A program made the translations under genes and the position numbers. This document shows, piece by piece, positions 56,156-64,000 of a DNA stretch of 64,000 bases (the stretch's first letter is position 1; each line of letters begins with the position of its first letter). Where the stretch lies: assembly GCA_028291985.1 (NCBI GenBank), contig JAQGNE010000080.1, positions 1 to 64,000 of the forward strand, given 5' to 3'. This DNA is from Polaromonas sp. (GTDB lineage Bacteria; Pseudomonadota; Gammaproteobacteria; Burkholderiales; Burkholderiaceae_C). Below the pieces are notes generated by a model, which had not been told where the DNA came from, did not search any database, and was given only the letters and a program-made list of their open reading frames with translations.

Positions 56156-57655
56156 ATGCCTTACCTACCCCCTTTCATCGCGCCTTCCCGCTACCAGGAC
56201 CCGGCTCTGGCATTGGCCCAAGTCCAGAAGATCTACAACCAGCAGATCAGCCATCTGCGCGATGCGATGCAGCGCTTTGTAGCGGGGGAGACGCTGCCCG
56301 GCCATGTGCGCGCCTGCTACCCGTTTGTTCGTATCCAGACTGACACCGTGTCGCGGGCTACGCTGGACGCGGTGGATGTGTCGCCCCTGAGCTATGGCTT
56401 TGTGGCAGGCGCCGGCCGGTTCGAAACCACGCTGACGCGGCCCGACCTGTATGGCAACTACTACCTGGAGCAGTTCCGCCTGCTGCTCGAAAACCATGGT
56501 GTGGAGCTTGAAATCGGCACCAGTACGCAGCCGATTCCGGTGCACTTTTCATTTGCCGAGCATGATCATATTGAAGGCAACATGACGGCCGCGCGCCGCA
56601 ACCTGATGCGCGACGTGTTTGACCTGCCCGACCTCGCCGCGATGGACGACGGCATTGCCAACGGCACTTACGAAGCACGGCCGGGCGAGCCGCAACCGCT
56701 GTCGCTGTTTACGGCGGCGCGGGTTGACTATTCACTGCAGCGGCTACGCCACTACACCGGTACGTCGCCCCACTTCTTTCAGAACTTCGTGCTGTTCACC
56801 AACTACCAGTTTTATATTGACGAGTTTGTGCGGCTGGGCCATGAGGCGATGGCCGATGCCGACAGTGAATACATCTGCTTTGTAGAGCCCGGCAACATGA
56901 TCACCCGGCGCACCGGCCTGGCTGCAGAACCTGCCGATGCCCTGGGCCTTCCACCGCCGCGTCTGCCGCAGATGCCGGCCTACCACCTGATGCGAAGTGA
57001 CCGCAGCGGCATCACCATGGTCAACATCGGCGTCGGCCCGGCCAACGCCAAGAACATCACCGACCATATCGCGGTGCTGCGCCCCTACGCCTGGATCATG
57101 CTGGGCCACTGCGCGGGCCTGCGCAACAGCCAGCAACTGGGTGACTATGTGCTAGCCCACGGCTACGTGCGGGAGGACCACGTACTCGACGAAGAGCTGC
57201 CGCTGTGGGTGCCGATTCCGGCACTGGCTGAAATTCAAAAAGCGCTGGAGCGGGCGGTGCAGGACGTGACCGGCCTGCAGGGCCCGGCGCTCAAAAGCAT
57301 CATGCGCACCGGCACAGTGGCCTCAACCGACAACCGCAACTGGGAGCTGCTGCCCGGCAACCAGCCGCAGCGCCGCTTCAGCCAAAGCCGTGCAGTGGCA
57401 CTGGACATGGAAAGCGCCACGATTGCCGCCAACGGCTTTCGTTTCCGGGTGCCCTACGGCACGCTGCTGTGCGTGAGCGACAAACCGCTGCATGGCGAGA
57501 TCAAGCTGCCGGGCATGGCCAACCATTTCTACCGCGAGCGGGTTGACCAGCACCTGCGCATCGGCATGCGCACGATTGAACTGCTGCGCGCCGAGGGCAC
57601 CGAGCAGCTGCACAGCCGCAAACTGCGCAGCTTTGCGGAAGTTGCCTTTCAGTAA
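56156..57655 (+). CDS. amn: AMP nucleosidase
   Basis: A 499-aa AMP nucleosidase, which cleaves AMP to adenine and ribose 5-phosphate and so adjusts the adenylate pool. The N-terminal AMN domain includes 'ACYPFVRIQTDTVSR', 'SYGFVAGAGRFETTLTRPDLYGNYYLEQF' and 'IPVHFSFAEHDHIEG'. The C-terminal nucleoside phosphorylase-like domain has 'ITMVNIGVGPANAKNITDHIAVLRPYAWIMLGHCAGL' and 'VALDMESATIAANGFRFRVPYGTLLCVSDKPLHGEIK', with the catalytic acid near 'SDKPLHGE'. Length and motifs match Amn well. Confidence 0.96.
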   Translation: MPYLPPFIAPSRYQDPALALAQVQKIYNQQISHLRDAMQRFVAGETLPGHVRACYPFVRIQTDTVSRATLDAVDVSPLSYGFVAGAGRFETTLTRPDLYGNYYLEQFRLLLENHGVELEIGTSTQPIPVHFSFAEHDHIEGNMTAARRNLMRDVFDLPDLAAMDDGIANGTYEARPGEPQPLSLFTAARVDYSLQRLRHYTGTSPHFFQNFVLFTNYQFYIDEFVRLGHEAMADADSEYICFVEPGNMITRRTGLAAEPADALGLPPPRLPQMPAYHLMRSDRSGITMVNIGVGPANAKNITDHIAVLRPYAWIMLGHCAGLRNSQQLGDYVLAHGYVREDHVLDEELPLWVPIPALAEIQKALERAVQDVTGLQGPALKSIMRTGTVASTDNRNWELLPGNQPQRRFSQSRAVALDMESATIAANGFRFRVPYGTLLCVSDKPLHGEIKLPGMANHFYRERVDQHLRIGMRTIELLRAEGTEQLHSRKLRSFAEVAFQ

Positions 57656-57721
57656 ACATGCCAGTGGTCTGGGAAAGCAGTATCCGGACCGGTCAGCGGC
57701 ACGCATCGCCCGGGGTCTCGT

Positions 57722-57780
57722 GCTATGTGTTTTATAGCTACTTACCTTCTATTCTATTGGACTAGAGCCATTTTTTACTC
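57722..57780 (+). repeat. R1 repeat copy 10
   Basis: 'gctatgtgttttatagctac' followed by 'attggactagagccattttttactc' fits the R1 layout. It ends immediately before the ATG of the dipeptidase gene and must contain its ribosome-binding region. Confidence 0.7.
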
Positions 57781-58362
57781 ATGACAACGATGGTTGCTCC
57801 CATGTTCGCCTCCCAGTCTCCCCTCATGCCGCTGGCGCCGCTGGTACCTATCACCGAGGCTGAGCACGGCGTCGTCATCGACATGATGTATGCCCGCGCA
57901 GACAACTTCACCGGAAAAGTTATCTACAGCAGCAAGCTGTGTTTTTTGCACCCCAAGGCAGAGGCAGCGCTGCGCCGCGCCATCGACGGCGCCGCGCACC
58001 TGAAGTTACAGGTCAAGATCTTCGACGCCTTCCGCCCGCAAGCCGCGCAGGAAGCCTTGTGGGCATTTGCCCCCAATCCGGACTACATCGCCGACCCCGC
58101 CAAAGGCTCCAACCACACCCGAGGCGTAGCGGTCGACTTGACCCTGCTGGAGGCCACCGGCAACGAACTGGACATGGGTACCCCGGTTGACACCATGACG
58201 ACGGACTCCCATCACTTTTGCCTCAACCATTCAGCCGCCGTGCAAATCAACCGCGCGAAGTTGCTGACGGTGATGCTGGAGGCAGGCTTCGTGCACCACC
58301 CGAAGGAGTGGTGGCACTACCAGTTGCCGGGGGCGAAAGACTTTGACCTGATCACGCTTTAG
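57781..58362 (+). CDS. ddpX: D-alanyl-D-alanine dipeptidase (VanX/DdpX family)
   Basis: A 193-aa zinc dipeptidase that hydrolyses D-Ala-D-Ala. The zinc ligands are in 'GSNHTRGVAVDLTL' (SxHxxGxAxD) and 'KEWWHYQL' (ExxH). 'IFDAFRPQAAQEALW' contains the conserved Arg that stabilises the transition state. The length is that of cytoplasmic DdpX/VanX; there is no signal peptide. No vancomycin-resistance genes are near, so the likely role is recycling of peptidoglycan D-Ala, as proposed for DdpX. An R1 repeat ends right at the start codon. Confidence 0.93.
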   Translation: MTTMVAPMFASQSPLMPLAPLVPITEAEHGVVIDMMYARADNFTGKVIYSSKLCFLHPKAEAALRRAIDGAAHLKLQVKIFDAFRPQAAQEALWAFAPNPDYIADPAKGSNHTRGVAVDLTLLEATGNELDMGTPVDTMTTDSHHFCLNHSAAVQINRAKLLTVMLEAGFVHHPKEWWHYQLPGAKDFDLITL

Positions 58363-58409
58363 GCGGACGCTTCGACAGGTTGCAGCGCAGGTTGCCTGCA
58401 GGGCTCCCA

Positions 58410-58545
58410 ACTGCGGGTCGACGTTAACTTGGCTTACTTTTTTATGGTCCAGAAAAAGATAGTGACTTGCCGCCGGCCCCCGGTCAGCAGCATCAAAAAT
58501 TGCAATCACATCAGGACGACGCAAACGCTACGCTTTCACTAGCTG
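58410..58545. repeat. R2-type dispersed repeat (copy 2)
   Basis: Blocks 'ggcttacttttttatgg', 'gtgacttgccgccgg', 'ccggtcagcagcatcaaaa' and 'caaacgctacgctttcactagct' correspond in order to the copy near 170-345. It lies between the convergent ddpX and purT genes. Only two copies occur in the window. Confidence 0.6.
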
Positions 58546-58594
58546 CCACCGCAACAGGCACACAAGCGCTGGATCAAGTTCGACAAGCCACCAC

Positions 58595-59797
58595 TCAAAC
58601 CGCCCGAGGCGTCACCCAACCCGCCGCCTTCTTCGCATGGGCCCGAGCCATCTCCACATCATCAGCAAACGCCAGTGCCACACCCATGCGCCGCTTCAAA
58701 AAACTCTCCGGCTTGCCAAATAAACGAATGTCACTGTTCGGCACCCGCAGCGCCTTATCCACGCCATCGAACACAATGCCGTGTGCATCGACGCCGCCAT
58801 AAATCACGGCGCTTGCACCGGGCGAACGCAACGCCGTATCAACCGGCAAACCCAAGATCGCTCTGGCATGCAGTTCGAACTGGCTCTGCACCTGGCTGCA
58901 CATCGTCACCATGCCGGTGTCATGCGGACGCGGGCTGACCTCACTGAACCAGACATCGTCACCCTTGACGAACAGTTCCACGCCGAAAACGCCCTGGCCC
59001 TGCAGGTTGTCGGTCACAGCTTTGGCGATGTCGCGGCTTTTTTGCAGTGCGGCAGGCTGCATGGGTTGGGGTTGCCAGCTTTCCACATAGTCGCCATTGA
59101 CCTGCACATGGCCGATCGGCTCGCAAAAACTGGTTTCAATAGCGCCGTCTGAACCGACGGAGCGCACGGTGAGCTGGGTGATCTCGTAGTCAAAGTCGAT
59201 GAAGCCTTCAACAATCACCCGGCCGCCCTGGATGCGGCCGCCGGCCATGGCGTAATCCCAGGCGGTCTTGACATCTGCCGCCGTGGCGATCTTGCTCTGG
59301 CCCTTGCCGGATGAGCTCATCACCGGCTTGACGATGCATGGGTAGCCGACGCGGGTGTCAATCGCGGCCTGCAACTCGGCCAGCGAATCACAAAACACAT
59401 AGGGGCTGGTGGGCAGGCCCAGGGTTTCGGCGGCGAGACGGCGAATGCCTTCGCGGTCCATGGTCAGCCGCGCTGCACGCGCTGTCGGTATGACCCGAAC
59501 CGTGCCGGCGGCTTCCAGTTCTTCCAGCATCGGCGTGGCAATGGCTTCAATTTCCGGCACCACCAGGTGCGGGCGCTCCCGCTCGATCAGCGCTTTGAGC
59601 TGCACTGGATCACTCATGGTGATGGTGCGCGCATGGTGCGCCACCTGCTGGCCGGGAGCGTTGTCATAGCGGTCAACCGCTATCGTCTCAACGCCCAGCC
59701 TTTGCAAGGCAATCAGCACTTCCTTTCCCAGCTCACCCGAGCCGAGTAGCATGACTTTGGTGGCGTGAGGAGACAAAGGCGAGCCGATGGTGGTCAT
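58595..59797 (-). CDS. purT: Phosphoribosylglycinamide formyltransferase 2 (formate-dependent)
   Basis: PurT, 400 aa from the ATG at 59797; the track start adds 14 unlikely residues. It makes formyl-GAR from GAR, formate and ATP in purine synthesis. The ATP-grasp fold begins '[41 protein letters not shown]'. '[14 protein letters not shown]' is the ATP-binding loop, '[30 protein letters not shown]' contains metal and ATP ligands, and '[14 protein letters not shown]' follows. Length and motifs match PurT. It is convergent with ddpX. Confidence 0.96.
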   Translation of the reverse strand: MTTIGSPLSPHATKVMLLGSGELGKEVLIALQRLGVETIAVDRYDNAPGQQVAHHARTITMSDPVQLKALIERERPHLVVPEIEAIATPMLEELEAAGTVRVIPTARAARLTMDREGIRRLAAETLGLPTSPYVFCDSLAELQAAIDTRVGYPCIVKPVMSSSGKGQSKIATAADVKTAWDYAMAGGRIQGGRVIVEGFIDFDYEITQLTVRSVGSDGAIETSFCEPIGHVQVNGDYVESWQPQPMQPAALQKSRDIAKAVTDNLQGQGVFGVELFVKGDDVWFSEVSPRPHDTGMVTMCSQVQSQFELHARAILGLPVDTALRSPGASAVIYGGVDAHGIVFDGVDKALRVPNSDIRLFGKPESFLKRRMGVALAFADDVEMARAHAKKAAGWVTPRAV

Positions 59798-59954
59798 GTG
59801 TGCAGCTTGAAGAAAAGGTGACGAAAGGTTTTTCGGCAAACCGGAATGGCTGCCTGCCTGAGAATGCGCGCTACTTTACTTCACGCCTCCAGCACGGCGA
59901 GCCGGCGCAGTCAGCACCAGCACTGGCAGGTCCTGCCAACTGTTGGCGCGCGCT

Positions 59955-59973
59955 GTGTTTGATAATCATTTCA
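59955..59973. promoter_or_regulatory. Fur-box-like site before the siderophore-interacting protein
   Basis: 'gtgtttGATAATCATTtca' matches the 19-bp Fur consensus GATAATGATAATCATTATC at about 12 positions, including the ten-base run GATAATCATT. It lies about 40 bp before the start codon of a siderophore-interacting protein, where iron control would be expected. Confidence 0.65.
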
Positions 59974-60012
59974 ACCGCCACCGCCGTGGCCGCACATCAA
60001 CCGAAAGCTGCC

Positions 60013-60843
60013 ATGACCGAGCCCGCGACCACGCCTCAGCCAACCGCTGCACCAAACCCTGCAGCTCCCGAGGCAGCCCCACGCAAACGCCGGCCGCCAC
60101 GGCTTGTCGAGGTTACACGGGTACACATGTTGAGCCCGACCATGCGCCGCATCACGCTCCGAGGCGCAGAGCTTGAAGGCTTCGAGGTGCATGACCCCGC
60201 CAGCTACATCAAGCTCATTTTTCCGGAGCCTGGCCAGCTTGAGCCCGACCGGCCGCTACCCGATGGGCCACGTGCCAAAAGCATGCGCACCTATACGCCG
60301 CTGGCCCTACGCCCTGCACTTCATGAGGTCGATGTCGACTTTGTGCTGCACGGCGAAGGCCCTGCGTCCACCTGGGCGGCGCAAGCGGCGCTGGGGCAAA
60401 AGATATTTCTGATGGGGCCTGGCCCGGGTTACAAGCTGGATCAAGCCGCAGCTGCGCTACTGATGATCGGCGACGACAGCGCCTTGCCCGCTTTTGAGAC
60501 CGTGCTGGCTGCACTGCCTGACGCGGTCCAGGCACAGCTGTTGGTGGAAGTGACCAGCGCTGATGAAGAACGGCCTTTGGCAGGGGCAAGCCATGTGCAA
60601 TGGGTGGTTCGCGGCCCGGACAACACCCAGGCCGGCCGGGCACTGGAAGCAGCGCTACGCGCCCGGGGACCGATACCACCGGGTACGCGCATCTACCTGG
60701 CCTGCGAGGCAGCGGCCATGCGCCGCCTACGGAGCCTGCTGACCACCGAGCTCGCGGTAGAGCGCAGCCGCATTGTGGGCCGGGGTTACTGGAAGCTGGC
60801 GACGGCCAACCACCCGGACCACGATTACGGCGAAGACGATTGA
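60013..60843 (+). CDS. Siderophore-interacting protein (FAD-binding ferric reductase)
   Basis: A 276-aa SIP/ViuB-type ferric-siderophore reductase, starting at ATG 60013; the track start at 59800 would place the Fur-like site inside the gene. After an Ala/Pro-rich leader the FAD domain runs 'RLVEVTRVHMLSPTMRRITLRGAELEGF' to 'KSMRTYTPLALRP' (the RxYTP FAD motif). 'HGEGPASTWAAQAALGQKIFLMGPG' follows. The NAD(P)H domain has 'LLMIGDDSALPAFETVLAAL' and ends 'VGRGYWKLATANHPDHDYGED'. It releases iron from imported siderophores in the cytoplasm. No siderophore transport gene adjoins it. Confidence 0.92.
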   Translation: MTEPATTPQPTAAPNPAAPEAAPRKRRPPRLVEVTRVHMLSPTMRRITLRGAELEGFEVHDPASYIKLIFPEPGQLEPDRPLPDGPRAKSMRTYTPLALRPALHEVDVDFVLHGEGPASTWAAQAALGQKIFLMGPGPGYKLDQAAAALLMIGDDSALPAFETVLAALPDAVQAQLLVEVTSADEERPLAGASHVQWVVRGPDNTQAGRALEAALRARGPIPPGTRIYLACEAAAMRRLRSLLTTELAVERSRIVGRGYWKLATANHPDHDYGEDD

Positions 60844-60863
60844 GCCTTGGGCACAATCCCTGG

Positions 60864-61808
60864 ATGCCCGAGCCCCTTTTTGAAGTAAGCGATCTGAGCA
60901 AGCGCTACGGCGAAGCAACCGTCGTTGACCGTTTGTCATTCAGGATTGCGCCGGGCGAGTGTCTGGGCGTGATCGGCCCGAACGGCGCAGGCAAGACCAC
61001 CACCATCCGGATGTGCCTGGGGCTGACGGCGCCCGACACTGGCCATATTTCTTTTTTTGGAGGCGCCCGCGGCACACCGCCGCTGACCATGCCGCGCGAT
61101 GCACTTGCCATCAAGGAAAAGCTGGGCATCGTCAGCCAGTTTGACAGCCTGGACCCTGACTTTTCATGCGCCGAGAACCTGCTGGTGTTTGGCCGCTACT
61201 TCGGCTTGAAGGATGAACTCATCAAGAAGCGCATACCGATGCTGCTGGAATTTGCCGCGCTGACGAACAAGGCCAATGCCAAGCTGAGCGAGCTTTCGGG
61301 CGGGATGAAGCGCCGCCTGAGCCTGGCGCGCGCGCTGGTCAACGACCCACAGCTGTTGCTGCTGGATGAGCCCACAACCGGCCTGGACCCCCAGGCGAGG
61401 CACCTGATGTGGGAGCGGCTGCAGCGGCTGGTGCAACAGGGAAAGTCCATTTTGCTGACTACCCACTTCATGGATGAAGCCGAGCGGCTGTGCAACCGGC
61501 TGCTGGTGCTCGACCACGGTAAAAAAATGACCGAAGGCACACCCCGCCAATTGATAGCCGACCACCTGGAGCCGGATGTCGTCGAGGTTTACGGTGCGGG
61601 CGCTCTGGCGTTGGTGCACTCCAGCCTCAAGGCGCTGGCGGTACGCACCGAGGTCAGTGGCGAAACCGTGTTTTTCTACACGCAGGATGCCAAACCTCTG
61701 CTGGCAGCGCTGGCTGACCATCCGCAGCTGCGCACCCTGCACCGCCCCGCCAACCTGGAAGACCTGTTTTTGAAGCTGACGGGCCGCCAGATCAGGGAGG
61801 ATGCATGA
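60864..61808 (+). CDS. ABC exporter ATP-binding protein (NodI-like)
   Basis: A 314-aa ATPase of the NodI/DrrA group, starting at ATG 60864; the track start 60600 lies inside the previous gene. Walker A is 'GPNGAGKTTTIRMCLGL', the Q-loop 'LGIVSQFDSLDPDFSCAENL', the signature 'LSGGMKRRLSLARAL', Walker B 'LLLLDEPTTGLDP' and the H-loop 'LLTTHFMDEAERL'. The C-terminal domain of about 90 residues is typical of the group. It overlaps the permease gene (ATGA). In rhizobia NodIJ export Nod factor; in other beta- and gammaproteobacteria the cargo of such pairs is unknown. Confidence 0.92.
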   Translation: MPEPLFEVSDLSKRYGEATVVDRLSFRIAPGECLGVIGPNGAGKTTTIRMCLGLTAPDTGHISFFGGARGTPPLTMPRDALAIKEKLGIVSQFDSLDPDFSCAENLLVFGRYFGLKDELIKKRIPMLLEFAALTNKANAKLSELSGGMKRRLSLARALVNDPQLLLLDEPTTGLDPQARHLMWERLQRLVQQGKSILLTTHFMDEAERLCNRLLVLDHGKKMTEGTPRQLIADHLEPDVVEVYGAGALALVHSSLKALAVRTEVSGETVFFYTQDAKPLLAALADHPQLRTLHRPANLEDLFLKLTGRQIREDA

Positions 61809-62623
61809 CACCCGCCAAACAGAGCAACTGGGCTGCACTCATGCGCCCGCCGCAGATCAGCCTGCGCTGGCTGCCGGTTTTTCGGCGCAACCTGCTGGTG
61901 TGGCGCAAGCTCGCCATACCCAGCCTGGTCGGCAACATTGCCGAGCCGCTGATCACGCTGGTGGCGTTTGGCTATGGTCTGGGCGCGCTGGTCGGCCAGG
62001 TGCAACTGAGCGGCGCAGCGGTGCCCTACATTCTTTTTCTCGCGAGCGGCTCCATCTGCATGAGCGCGATGAATGCGGCGTCATTCGAAGCCCTGTATTC
62101 GGCTTTTTCACGCATGCATGTTCAACGCACCTGGGACGGCATCATGAACGCGCCGGTTCGGCTGGACGATGTGGTGTTTGCCGAAATGCTGTGGGCTGCC
62201 TTCAAGGCGCTTTTTACCGCCACCATCATCCTGCTGGTGATGCTGGGCCTGGGCATCAGTTCCAGCCCCTTGCTGCTGCTGGCCCTGCCCCTGCTGGGGC
62301 TGGTCGGCATCACCTTTTCGAGCATTGCATTGATCTTCAATGCGCTGGCCAAAGGCTACGATTTTTTCACCTACTACTTCACCCTGTTCCTGACGCCCAC
62401 CATGTTTTTGAGCGGTGTGTTCTTCCCGCGCGACCAGTTGCCGGGTTTCATGCGGCTGCTGTCAGACTGGCTTCCATTGACAGCGGCGGTTGAGCTGGTT
62501 CGCCCGCTGTTCCTGGGCCAGTTACCGGCAAACGGTTTGCGCTATCTGGCACTGCTGCTGTTTTACGCGGTGGCCGGTTTCTGGCTTGCGCTGGCCTTGA
62601 CGCGCAAGCGGTTTCTCAGCTGA
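61805..62623 (+). CDS. ABC-2-type exporter permease (NodJ-like)
   Basis: A 272-aa ABC-2 membrane permease with six helices, co-translated with the NodI-like ATPase. 'LPVFRRNLLVWRKLAIPSLVGNIAEPLITLVAFGYGLG' is the NodJ-type N-terminus. 'MNAASFEALYSAFSRMHVQRTWDGIMNAPVRLDDVVFAEMLWAA' is the conserved cytoplasmic coupling region. 'TLFLTPTMFLSGVFFPRDQLPGFMRLLSDWLPLTAAVELVRPLFLG' is the ABC-2 signature near the end. It should form a homodimer with two NodI-like subunits. Cargo unknown. Confidence 0.93.
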   Translation: MTPAKQSNWAALMRPPQISLRWLPVFRRNLLVWRKLAIPSLVGNIAEPLITLVAFGYGLGALVGQVQLSGAAVPYILFLASGSICMSAMNAASFEALYSAFSRMHVQRTWDGIMNAPVRLDDVVFAEMLWAAFKALFTATIILLVMLGLGISSSPLLLLALPLLGLVGITFSSIALIFNALAKGYDFFTYYFTLFLTPTMFLSGVFFPRDQLPGFMRLLSDWLPLTAAVELVRPLFLGQLPANGLRYLALLLFYAVAGFWLALALTRKRFLS

Positions 62624-62674
62624 AGCGGTGCTGCCGCAGCCCAGGCCAACGGCACACGTAACGCCTTACATTTT

Positions 62675-62736
62675 GCTATGCATTCCATAGCTACCAGCCT
62701 TTATAAGGAATGGGCTAGAGGCATTATTGCTTGAAT
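62675..62736 (+). repeat. R1 repeat copy 11
   Basis: 'gctatgcattccatagctac' followed by 'aatgggctagaggcattattgcttgaa' fits the R1 layout. It lies between the convergent NodJ-like and LysE-family genes. Confidence 0.75.
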
Positions 62737-62755
62737 TTCGAGGGCGAGGGCCGTA

Positions 62756-63385
62756 TCAGGCCGCTCTTACCTGGCGCGCCGATGTCAACAGCAGCCCCAA
62801 ACCCAGACCACCTACAACGACGGAAGACAGACGTTGAACTGCGGTTCCCGCACGGGCGTAGGCCATGCGCACCCGTGGCCGCGAGAACAGGTGTGCCAAC
62901 AGCAAGTGCCAGCCCAGGGCGTTACAAACCATCATCGCCACCGCGCACATCTGCAGTACCCCTCCAGCTTCTGGCGGAAACGAGGCTGCGAATACACTGC
63001 CAAAAAACAGTGCTGACTTGGGGTTTGTCATGTTGGTCAGCAAGCCCAGCCGGAACGCAGCCGAAGGCGAAAGTGGCAGCAATTGTTTTCTGGCCAGGTG
63101 CGGGTTGCTGGAGCGCCAGAGCCGGCAAGCGACAAACAGCAGATAGGCGCCGCCTGCAAACTGCAGCGCCAGCCGCACGCCGGGAAATGCCTGAAAGATA
63201 AGGTTGATACCGAGCACCGCAGAAGTCGCCCATAAAGCCGCACCGGCTGCAACGCCAAGCGCCGCGAATCGTGCGCCGCGGCCGTCATCGCTGGCGGCCA
63301 TCTGCGCTATCAGCAGCACGTTCACGCCGGGACTGACCAGAGCAGCTGCATGAAGAATCCAGATTGTCAGCAGGACAGAGAGCAT
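62756..63385 (-). CDS. LysE/RhtB-family amino acid exporter
   Basis: A 209-aa LysE-family exporter from the ATG at 63385; the track start adds 47 non-membrane residues. It has about six helices. 'SPGVNVLLIAQMAASDDGRGARFAALGVAAGAALWA' is the family signature (PGP/PGVN loop and G-x-x-x-G helix). 'RLGLLTNMTNPKSALFFGSVFAASFP' is the conserved middle block. Members expel amino acids such as lysine, homoserine or threonine. The substrate is not predictable. Confidence 0.9.
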   Translation of the reverse strand: MLSVLLTIWILHAAALVSPGVNVLLIAQMAASDDGRGARFAALGVAAGAALWATSAVLGINLIFQAFPGVRLALQFAGGAYLLFVACRLWRSSNPHLARKQLLPLSPSAAFRLGLLTNMTNPKSALFFGSVFAASFPPEAGGVLQMCAVAMMVCNALGWHLLLAHLFSRPRVRMAYARAGTAVQRLSSVVVGGLGLGLLLTSARQVRAA

Positions 63386-63476
63386 GAACGGCTCCAAAAG
63401 CTCGATGATGCCATGCACGTTGCAGAACCTGTTGAGCTGCGGGGGTCTGGCAAAGTCAGCAGACAGGCGCACATTT

Positions 63477-63537
63477 GCTACTTTTTTTATAGCTTCATGC
63501 TCTTTTGATGCTTGAGCTATAGGCATAAAATGCCAGA
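63477..63537 (+). repeat. R1 repeat copy 12
   Basis: 'gctacttttttatagct' followed by 'gatgcttgagctataggcataaaatgcc' is a diverged R1 copy, in the divergent region between the LysE-family gene and the last gene of the window. Confidence 0.55.
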
Positions 63538-63633
63538 CAATGCGGCTGCGGTTTGGTGCAGCTGTGGGGTGCGTGCAGGATCTCTCTTTGCCATCACATA
63601 CGGTCGATTCATCTTTTTCATCGCCATTTGCCC

Positions 63634-64000
63634 ATGCAAAAACTAGACGCCCAAACCCTCAGAGCCGTGGGGCGGCAACATGCCGCAGGCCCCTGCGCCT
63701 GCGCGCTTCGGCCCTGCCGGAACTGGGAGAGCTTTACCGAAGACCGCTGGCCGCGCGATCAGATGACGTTACTGGGCACGCTGCGCGACCCGGCAGTGTA
63801 TGAGCCGACAACGGCGGAGCACCATCCGCAGGGCACGCGGTACGCGTCTGAAGATGCGCCGGTTGCGGTTGATTTTTTCCCCTACAACCTCAGCGAGGTG
63901 CATGCCTGCAGCCGCTGCAGCAAGGTGCTGCTTCGCTATACCGAATACGGCGGCTACTACGTGGATCACCGCGTCAGGGAGCTTGACCCAGATCGGGTGA
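63634..64000 (+). CDS. Conserved hypothetical protein, truncated by the window end
   Basis: An open frame from ATG 63634 to the window edge (122 codons, no stop), not in the ORF track because it is cut. It begins 'MQKLDAQTLRAVGRQHAAGPCACALRPCRNWES' and continues 'QMTLLGTLRDPAVYEPTTAEHHPQGTRYASEDAPVAVDFFPYNLSEVHACSRCSKVLLRYTEYGGYYVDHRVRELDPDRV'. The CxxC pairs ('CAC', 'CSRC') suggest a small metal site. I recall similar proteins in Burkholderiales with this layout, but no function is known to me. Confidence 0.7.
   Translation, partial: MQKLDAQTLRAVGRQHAAGPCACALRPCRNWESFTEDRWPRDQMTLLGTLRDPAVYEPTTAEHHPQGTRYASEDAPVAVDFFPYNLSEVHACSRCSKVLLRYTEYGGYYVDHRVRELDPDRV

Overview
The window is a GC-rich, gene-dense chromosomal segment of a betaproteobacterium. 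Gene content points to Burkholderiales, most likely Comamonadaceae (Polaromonas/Rhodoferax-like): several Liv-type and TRAP carboxylate transporters, fused isobutyryl-CoA mutase IcmF, a PHA-system protein, DUF6352, many hybrid histidine kinases, and short intergenic repeats with a GCTAT...ATAGC core. The genus is an inference. I saw no rRNA, tRNA, CRISPR array, prophage or intact insertion sequence.

Layout. 0.4-6.8 kb: an amino-acid-type binding protein, divergent from an overlapping run of molybdopterin oxidoreductase, lipoprotein aminopeptidase and PHA-system protein, followed by a class III CoA-transferase. 6.8-12.9 kb: a multi-PAS hybrid kinase, acyl-CoA-binding protein, wax ester synthase/DGAT and CoaX. 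13.1-17.5 kb: a CqsA/CqsS-type alpha-hydroxyketone quorum-sensing cluster (LuxR regulator, CqsS-like sensor kinase, response regulator, CqsA-like synthase) with a near-consensus lux box upstream of the synthase. 17.7-23.4 kb: rhodanese, PPK2 and a TakP-like TRAP transporter. 23.7-24.3 kb: a decayed Na+/H+ antiporter gene. 24.7-28.0 kb: icmF behind a perfect 16-bp palindrome. 28.9-36.0 kb: TonB-dependent receptor, YfiR protein and two hybrid kinases. 36-42.5 kb: DUF6352 protein and a complete Liv ABC transporter. 42.7-46.8 kb: a response-regulator/nucleotide cyclase overlapping a phosphorelay kinase. 46.8-50.2 kb: transglutaminase, anti-sigma/ECF sigma pair and DUF3455 lipoprotein. 50.6-51.9 kb: two broken genes (SGNH hydrolase and SDR). 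51.9-64 kb: DbpA helicase, PAP2 phosphatase, glutathione reductase, AMP nucleosidase, D-Ala-D-Ala dipeptidase, PurT, Fur-box-preceded siderophore-interacting protein, NodIJ-like ABC exporter, LysE-family exporter and a truncated conserved protein.

How it fits together. The segment is rich in signalling: five histidine kinases, two stand-alone response regulators, an ECF sigma/anti-sigma pair and a LuxR regulator. It is also rich in carboxylate and acyl-CoA metabolism: Liv and TRAP uptake, CoA transferase, IcmF, ACBP, WS/DGAT and PHA protein. The most interesting unit is the quorum-sensing cluster, where a lux box in front of an alpha-hydroxyketone synthase suggests that a LuxR protein and a CqsA/CqsS circuit are wired together. 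At least twelve copies of one short repeat are scattered through the intergenic regions. One lies inside an open reading frame and one supplies the end of a kinase gene.
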